NCBI GenBank assembly: GCA_039810525.1
Contig: JBDHXE010000023.1
Coordinates: 1 to 20,148 of the forward strand
Direction: 5' to 3'
Source of the DNA: JBDHXE01 sp039810525
GTDB taxonomy: Bacteria; Bacteroidota; Ignavibacteria; Kapaibacteriales; UBA2268
Length of the DNA: 20,148 bases
Shown: positions 15,324 through 20,148 of the stretch, in pieces
Numbering within the stretch: the stretch's first letter is position 1
How the letters are laid out: every line of letters begins with the position of its first letter
Position numbers and translations under genes: made by a program
The notes under the pieces: model-generated
What the model saw: only the letters and a program-made list of their open reading frames with translations
Database searches by the model: none
Told to the model about the DNA's origin: nothing

Positions 15324-16946
15324 TTACAAATAACGTTTTGATAATTTTCTTTCTTTCATTGTATATAGTATAAGTCTATTCTCGAGTGAAGTTATTTCGC
15401 CTTTGTTGTCTCTGTGAGGTACTATTTCTGTAGTTTCTAATTGTATAGAAGCATTTTTATCTAATCCTTGCCATAGGAATTCTATTCCCATCATTGTATC
15501 TGGAATATATGGTTTGTATAATTGTTTACCTTCAAAATGATGTTTTAGATATAATAAAGAGTCGTTAGTCTTAGACAAATCTACTCTTATATATGGTGGA
15601 TGATACATATTGTTTAATATCATTTTTTTGTAGTCTTCTGCTTTACGGCTTTTAACATAATATTCCATAGTACCTCGTTGTTGGTTTACTCTCTGCCCTA
15701 CCACAAATAAGTTGTGCATATCTACAAAATCTTGATCTACAAATGTATTTATAAGCATCATATCGCTAAAATTATTTCTTACACCAAATAATAGTTCTCT
15801 ACCCTTTCCTGCACTAGTGTTAAAGGTATCTCTTTTTTCGGTATTAGTCAATTTTTGGAAATCCCAGGTTATTTTGCCTGTATCTCCAAGATATTCAACA
15901 TATTGTAATAATCGCATTCCTACGGCATAGGGGTTATATCCAACTCTTGATAAGGAAGTAACTAAAGAGTTTAGCACAGCATATTCTGATTCGTGCCCAG
16001 AAATTCTATCATCGCTTCTAAATAAGGTATCGTGCCAATAACTTGCCCATCCTTCATTAATTGTCTTGGTTCTAATCTGTGGAGAGAAATATAAGGAAGT
16101 ATCTCTCACTATATTAAGAACTGCTCTCATCCAATCGTTACCATCTTGCTTTAGATAAGGAGAATTATCGCGTATAAATTCAATAATATCAATATAAACT
16201 GGAGATTTTCTGTTAATAAATTTATCAAATTTAGATTCAAATTCTGGATAAATATTTTTGACTTCGCTAAAAAATGTTTGTTCGGCTACTATTGAGTTGA
16301 TTTCCAATAGTTTGTTATATCTATCGCTTTCTCTATAAAACTCAGTGATTGGCGCATTAGCTTCTTTTTCCAAAAATTCAGAAAAGTAGTAGTCTAATTT
16401 GGGAGAAGGAGACATCTCTTTCGGTAAATTGATTTTGGCTAATTTATTAAAGTATCCAACTAAATTATCTATACCTTTTACAAATTCAATTATATAATCT
16501 ACCCATCTACCATAAGTAGATCTGAATTTATCTATTAATCTTTTATCAGCTAATGCTTGTCCTACAAAATCATCTCTCCAAGTATGTTCGAATAATATAT
16601 TGTTTTGGAAAAAATCAATATGGCCTAATACATGATAGAATATCATAATATTCATCCAATCTGGGTTGTTGTCATTGTAATACGAAATAGCAGGTCTAGA
16701 ATTGATTACAGTTTCAAAAGGATTATTAGGGTATAGTTTGTATTGCCCTTTTCCTTTTAATATTTCAACATCATTTACCCAATAATCATATAGTGTAGGT
16801 ATCATACCTTTTGGATTTAAAGCAATTAAATCTTGGTTAGTAACAATATATTCTAGTGATTCATTGTCAAATCTAAGTCCAGCGCTTTTAGCTCGTACTT
16901 TACATTCTTCCATTATTTTTTTTACATCTTGCTCTAATAATTTCAT
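15324..16946 (-). CDS. spoVR: SpoVR family protein
   Basis: SpoVR proteins (YcgB in E. coli) are soluble, of unresolved biochemical activity. They are needed for spore cortex formation in Bacillus and are widespread in non-sporulating bacteria next to prkA and a DUF444 gene. The protein has 540 residues, the usual length. Family signatures seen are the N-P-K-G-M-I-P-T-L-Y-D-Y-W region (44-56), Y-H-V-L-G-H-I-D-F-F (104-113) with H105 and H109, N-E-G-W-A-S-Y-W-H (297-305), the G-Y-N-P-Y-A-V-G segment after it, and a Y-Y-V-K-S-R-K region near the C-terminal third. The ATG has AAAGGA about a dozen bases upstream. It lies 20 bases after the DUF444 gene and 5 bases before prkA. The conserved His/Glu residues suggest metal binding, but no activity is established. 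Confidence 0.95.
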   Translation of the reverse strand: MKLLEQDVKKIMEECKVRAKSAGLRFDNESLEYIVTNQDLIALNPKGMIPTLYDYWVNDVEILKGKGQYKLYPNNPFETVINSRPAISYYNDNNPDWMNIMIFYHVLGHIDFFQNNILFEHTWRDDFVGQALADKRLIDKFRSTYGRWVDYIIEFVKGIDNLVGYFNKLAKINLPKEMSPSPKLDYYFSEFLEKEANAPITEFYRESDRYNKLLEINSIVAEQTFFSEVKNIYPEFESKFDKFINRKSPVYIDIIEFIRDNSPYLKQDGNDWMRAVLNIVRDTSLYFSPQIRTKTINEGWASYWHDTLFRSDDRISGHESEYAVLNSLVTSLSRVGYNPYAVGMRLLQYVEYLGDTGKITWDFQKLTNTEKRDTFNTSAGKGRELLFGVRNNFSDMMLINTFVDQDFVDMHNLFVVGQRVNQQRGTMEYYVKSRKAEDYKKMILNNMYHPPYIRVDLSKTNDSLLYLKHHFEGKQLYKPYIPDTMMGIEFLWQGLDKNASIQLETTEIVPHRDNKGEITSLENRLILYTMKERKLSKRYL

Positions 16947-16966
16947 TGTTTTAAATCCTTTCTAGT

Positions 16967-18262
16967 TTAATGTTTGCTCTCTTCAACTAATTTTTTTATT
17001 CCCATAATTATACGATTTTCGTCTGCATCATCAGCACTAAAAGTATCTAATCTAATCAATTCAGGTTTTGATGTAAGAATACCAGAATTTATTAAGTATT
17101 TCTCAACAGTAGTTGGTGAATTACCTCCCCAGCTGTTTTTGGATATTGTAATACCCATTCTAGAAACATAATTTAAAATTTTGTCTATTTCGTCAATTGC
17201 TTGCTTGCCATCACTATCCCAATCATCACCATCTGTTCCATAAAAGACATAAATATTATTATCTTTATCTAATTGTTCTTCACTTACAATCTTATTTACT
17301 AATTCGAATGCTGGATATACATTTGTCCCACCTGCCACATTAGAATTATGATATGTATAGAAATCTGGAACTTCTTTAGCGGTCTGGTCATGTAGAATAA
17401 ATCTTGTTTTGACGTTCTGATTATATTGATACATTAGCCAACTATAAATAAAAAGATGCTGAGTGGTTATTGTTTCGGTCGGCTTGCCTTGCATAGAACC
17501 AGAATAATCACGTAAGAAGAAAACTACTGCGGTAGTTTCAAAATCTTTTTCTGGAGATAAAATTCTATATACTGAATCATTGGGATCGATGATTAAATCT
17601 GAAAAATCAATGGCTTGATCTGTATCAAATTTACCTAATAAGATATTAGTTTTAATAATTCTACGCAAAGTTTCTTTTTTATCTAAAACTTGGCCAAATC
17701 TGCGATTAATATCTGTTAAATCATAAGTATATTTAGAAAAAGATCTTTTTTTACCTTTTGGTTTAAGATTTGGTAATTGGAACTTTTCAGTTAAGACTTT
17801 ACCAAGATCAAAAGCATTAGATATTACTTCATGATTATCACCCCCACCTTGACCAGAACCTTGGCCCTCGCCTTCTCCTTGATCTGGGTCTAAGGGAGCT
17901 TCGCCAATTACTTCACCCTCTTCTCCTTGCCCAGCTCCACCTATTTGATCTTCTTCTGTATATGAATCATCATGATAAAATTTTGGTTCATGAGTAGTTG
18001 GTACTATTACTACTTGGTTGTTGCCTTTATTTTGCTTGACAATTTTGCCTAATCTAATTCTTCTCGAAAATCCATCTTTCTCTCTTTGTTCGTCTCTATC
18101 TAACAATTCATCAATAGTTTGCAATTTTGAAGTATAATCATTGTCAATCTTAAAACTAATTGCATTTAGAAAATATTCATTATGTTCATCGTAAGAACCA
18201 TTTTTAATTTTATGTTGTAACCTACGATTTATTTCTTCTTCAATTGAACGATTATCATTCAT
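16967..18262 (-). CDS. DUF444 / YeaH-YhbH family VWA-domain protein
   Basis: This protein belongs to the family paired with PrkA and SpoVR (YeaH in E. coli, YhbH in Bacillus). From the chosen start it is 431 residues. The N-terminus (R-R-L-Q-H-K-I-K) and the I-V-P-T-T-H-E-P-K-F segment are followed by a Gly/Glu-rich low-complexity linker (about residues 107-141). A von Willebrand A domain follows, with a MIDAS-type D-Y-S-G-S-M, the threonine in V-A-G-G-T-N-V and the aspartate in Y-G-T-D-G-D-D-W. Two ATGs are possible, at 18268 and 18262. The GAG at 18271-18273 is two bases from the first and eight from the second, so 18262 is preferred. It is the first gene of the three-gene unit and has a TAnnTTTG element about 25 bases upstream. 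Hsp33 precedes it on the same strand. Confidence 0.93.
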   Translation of the reverse strand: MNDNRSIEEEINRRLQHKIKNGSYDEHNEYFLNAISFKIDNDYTSKLQTIDELLDRDEQREKDGFSRRIRLGKIVKQNKGNNQVVIVPTTHEPKFYHDDSYTEEDQIGGAGQGEEGEVIGEAPLDPDQGEGEGQGSGQGGGDNHEVISNAFDLGKVLTEKFQLPNLKPKGKKRSFSKYTYDLTDINRRFGQVLDKKETLRRIIKTNILLGKFDTDQAIDFSDLIIDPNDSVYRILSPEKDFETTAVVFFLRDYSGSMQGKPTETITTQHLFIYSWLMYQYNQNVKTRFILHDQTAKEVPDFYTYHNSNVAGGTNVYPAFELVNKIVSEEQLDKDNNIYVFYGTDGDDWDSDGKQAIDEIDKILNYVSRMGITISKNSWGGNSPTTVEKYLINSGILTSKPELIRLDTFSADDADENRIIMGIKKLVEESKH

Positions 18263-18286
18263 ATACATTTCTCAATTATCTTTATT

Positions 18287-18294
18287 CAAATATA
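18287..18294 (-). promoter_or_regulatory. Candidate -7 element for the DUF444-SpoVR-PrkA unit
   Basis: TATATTTG on the minus strand matches TAnnTTTG and lies 25 bases before the chosen ATG, between the Hsp33 gene and the DUF444 gene. No TTTG lies 19 bases upstream; the nearest is ATTG at a 23-base distance. An alternative sigma factor or read-through from the Hsp33 gene are both possible. Confidence 0.45.
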
Positions 18295-18341
18295 CGATTA
18301 TCGCATTAAAAGATTAACAATATTTTAGCAGATAATAATAT

Positions 18342-19250
18342 CTAATTTCTTTTTGCTCTCATTTCAACAATCATTTTTTGGAAATCATTTTCATCTAAAT
18401 AGTAATGGTTATTACAATATTGGCAGACTAGTTCATTTTCCATATTAATAGACATTTCTTCAATATCTTTTAAATTTAATGTCATCAACTTTTCTATAAA
18501 CGTCTCTTTAGAGCAACGACAGAAAAAATCAACTTGAGAACTAGAAATTAAATCGAATTCAAATGGCAATATGTTCTTCATTGCTTCTAATGGAGTCATA
18601 TTATTTTCAAAATATTCAGTAAGTTTTTCTATTTTCATTAATTTATGATAAATTTCATTCAGTGACTCATTAGTATATCCAGGCATCGCCTGAACAATTA
18701 AGCCACCTGAGTGTTTAATGATTCCAGAGTCATCAAAAGATACGTCTAATATAACAATACTTGGTATTTGTTCTGAGCTTGTAAAGTATTCTGCTATATC
18801 AGAAGTAACATCACCTTTGTTTAGAGGAACTATTCCGACTATAGGTTCTCTTTTGTTGTACATTATTTTTGAAACTTTCATAATGCCAATGCCTAATAGA
18901 TCAGATATAGAATTTATATTATCATAATTAAAATCATTTTTATAATTAACGTAACCTCTTACTTCGCCTACTTGTAAGGCTTCAGAGAAAACTTTAGATA
19001 CTGGTCCATTTCCTTCCATCTCTATAATTATTCTTTCTTCACCTTTCAAAAAAGAAGAAAGCAATGATGCTGAAGTAAGAGTTCTACCAAGTAATGCTGC
19101 TTGGTAATGTGGTAAATGGTGATTTACTTGAGCTAATCTAGTAGAAGTAGAATTCTTAACACAAACCGCTCTGAAGTGACCATCTTTTGATAATACTCTT
19201 ACTGATCTATCTCTTAATTTATATAATAAGGTTAATTCTTCGTTATTCAT
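18342..19250 (-). CDS. hslO: Hsp33 redox-regulated chaperone
   Basis: Hsp33 is a cytoplasmic holdase switched on by oxidation plus unfolding, when zinc-bound cysteines form disulfides. The protein has 302 residues, close to E. coli (292). The C-terminal switch is complete: C244-x-C246 (F-C-R-C-S-K-E) and C276-x-x-C279 (C-Q-Y-C). The N-terminal R-A-V-C-V and L-L-G-R-T-L-T-S-A-S-L-L (53-64) and the G-G-L-I-V-Q-A-M-P-G-Y (182-192) segments are family hallmarks. The ATG has no visible Shine-Dalgarno. It is divergent from idi (111 bases apart) and lies 79 bases upstream of the DUF444 gene start on the same strand with no strong terminator, so it may be partly co-transcribed with the stress module. 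Confidence 0.96.
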   Translation of the reverse strand: MNNEELTLLYKLRDRSVRVLSKDGHFRAVCVKNSTSTRLAQVNHHLPHYQAALLGRTLTSASLLSSFLKGEERIIIEMEGNGPVSKVFSEALQVGEVRGYVNYKNDFNYDNINSISDLLGIGIMKVSKIMYNKREPIVGIVPLNKGDVTSDIAEYFTSSEQIPSIVILDVSFDDSGIIKHSGGLIVQAMPGYTNESLNEIYHKLMKIEKLTEYFENNMTPLEAMKNILPFEFDLISSSQVDFFCRCSKETFIEKLMTLNLKDIEEMSINMENELVCQYCNNHYYLDENDFQKMIVEMRAKRN

Positions 19251-19361
19251 ATATTTAAAAATTTACTTGTTAAAACAATATATAACATTCATAAAATTAG
19301 TTTATTTTAAATTTATTAAAATTGATACATTGACGTCTTTATAAGTTTTTATATAAGTTTT

Positions 19362-19916
19362 ATGAAAATAGCCCTCGTAGATTCCAATGATAATATAGTT
19401 GGGTATGAAGATAAATTGTTAGTTCACCAGTCTGGCTTGCTACATAGAGCTTTTTCGATAATTATCATTAATAAAAATAATGATATTCTAATCCAACGTA
19501 GAGCGATAGATAAATACCATTCAGGTGGATTATGGACAAATTCTTGTTGCAGTCATTTACCAATTAATTATATGATGGAGGATATTATCCATATTAGATT
19601 AATAGAAGAATTGGGATTTGACTGTGTACTTGAATATATTGATAAATTCACATACTATGCAAAGTTTGAGAATGGGCTTATAGAGCATGAGACAGATTAT
19701 CTATATTTTGGAATGTATAATACAGTCTCTCATTTGTTAGTGAATCCTAATCCAAATGAGGTTATGGATTATATTTGGATCACTTATGAAAAATTACAAA
19801 AATGGATTATTAATGAACCAGAAAATTTTACTATATGGTTCCATCAAATATTTAAACTATTTTTAACCGATAATGAAAAATTTAAAAAGATTATTTCCAT
19901 ATTTAAAGAAGTATAG
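19362..19916 (+). CDS. idi: Isopentenyl-diphosphate delta-isomerase, type I
   Basis: This Nudix-fold, metal-dependent enzyme interconverts isopentenyl and dimethylallyl diphosphate for isoprenoid synthesis. At 184 residues it is close to E. coli Idi (182). The catalytic cysteine is C63 in W-T-N-S-C-C-S-H, with metal-site residues H22, H28, H65, E108 and E110 (I-E-H-E-T) in the positions expected from the E. coli enzyme, and E83 in the Nudix-like R-L-I-E-E-L-G. The usual proline after C-S-H is a leucine here. The ATG has no Shine-Dalgarno; instead two direct copies of TATAAGTTTT lie immediately upstream (near 19341-19361). The end of the gene overlaps the start of the next, an ABC exporter, by 44 bases in a different frame. 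Confidence 0.95.
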   Translation: MKIALVDSNDNIVGYEDKLLVHQSGLLHRAFSIIIINKNNDILIQRRAIDKYHSGGLWTNSCCSHLPINYMMEDIIHIRLIEELGFDCVLEYIDKFTYYAKFENGLIEHETDYLYFGMYNTVSHLLVNPNPNEVMDYIWITYEKLQKWIINEPENFTIWFHQIFKLFLTDNEKFKKIISIFKEV

Positions 19917-20148
19917 AAAAAAGATAATAATAGGCTTTTTGGTAGTTACTATTTCTAATTTGAGTTCAACTTATGTTCCAAAATTAATTGGTAAAACTAT
20001 TGATATGGTTTCAAAAGATGGATTTTTTATAAATGATGTGTACGAAAACATCGGGCTTATTTTATTGTTAACATTCTTTTCTGGTTTATTTATGTTTTTT
20101 ACCAGAAGGACAATCATTGTAGCATCTCGTGAAATTGAGTATGATCTT
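19873..20148 (+). CDS. ABC exporter, N-terminal transmembrane part (cut by window end)
   Basis: The frame from the ATG at 19873 stays open for 92 codons to the window end. It begins M-K-N-L-K-R-L-F-P-Y-L-K-K-Y-R-K-K, the typical cytoplasmic start of a half-size ABC exporter (MsbA/MdlB-like). A membrane segment follows at about residues 18-36, then P-K-L-I-G-K-T-I-D in the usual place. A second membrane segment lies at about 65-82, and then the R-x-x-I-I-V-A-S-R-E-I-E-Y-D-L stretch typical of the first intracellular loop. The ATP-binding domain is outside the window. The first 44 bases overlap the end of idi, and no Shine-Dalgarno is visible. The family N-terminus starts right at this ATG, which supports it over later starts. 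Substrate unknown. Confidence 0.85.
   Translation, partial: MKNLKRLFPYLKKYRKKIIIGFLVVTISNLSSTYVPKLIGKTIDMVSKDGFFINDVYENIGLILLLTFFSGLFMFFTRRTIIVASREIEYDL

Noticed and set aside
1..20148. CRISPR array, toxin-antitoxin pair, phage or IS genes
   Set aside because: No regularly spaced repeats, no transposase or integrase motifs and no paired small toxin/antitoxin frames were seen on either strand.

Overview
This is a 20.1 kb, strongly AT-rich (roughly 70% A+T by eye) bacterial chromosomal segment, densely packed with housekeeping genes on both strands. Three promoters match the TTTG-N19-TAnnTTTG pattern used by the primary sigma factor of Bacteroidota. Several genes lack a clear Shine-Dalgarno, topoisomerase I has a zinc-finger-free GRFGP-repeat tail, and the isoprenoid enzyme is type I IDI. 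Together these suggest a member of the Bacteroidota/Chlorobi (FCB) group, perhaps an Ignavibacteria- or Kapabacteria-like lineage; the rank is inference. No phage, IS element, CRISPR array or defence system is visible.

Left end (1-3077): the 3' part of tsaE (t6A tRNA modification) converges on gcvH (glycine cleavage H protein). Then come accC and accB (biotin carboxylase and biotin carrier protein of acetyl-CoA carboxylase), read leftward downstream of a tRNA-Cys gene. A tRNA-Leu(GAG) gene diverges from tRNA-Cys, and both have near-ideal, mirror-image promoters within 75 bp.

Middle-left (3078-5745) is the least ordinary part. It holds an exported protein of unknown function, an orphan 174-residue protein, a 380-bp gene-free stretch, and a small exported protein with nine cysteines that has its own promoter and terminator. 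Upstream of topA lie two abutting perfect palindromes.

Middle (5746-13015): topA (rightward), an alpha-glucan phosphorylase (leftward), then a rightward operon of a Sua5/YrdC-type threonylcarbamoyl-AMP synthase, HPr and enzyme I of the PTS. Two t6A genes (tsaE and the Sua5-type gene) thus occur within 10 kb. No sugar-specific EII component is present here.

Right (13042-19250): a leftward stress-type module of a DUF444/YeaH-like VWA protein, SpoVR and an unusually long PrkA AAA+ kinase, preceded by the redox chaperone Hsp33. The window ends with type I IPP isomerase, whose 3' end overlaps the start of an ABC exporter cut by the window edge.

Most of the window is ordinary core genome. The points worth a second look are the Cys-rich exported protein, the two unknown genes and the hairpin between them, the palindromes upstream of topA, the promoter architecture and the divergent PrkA.
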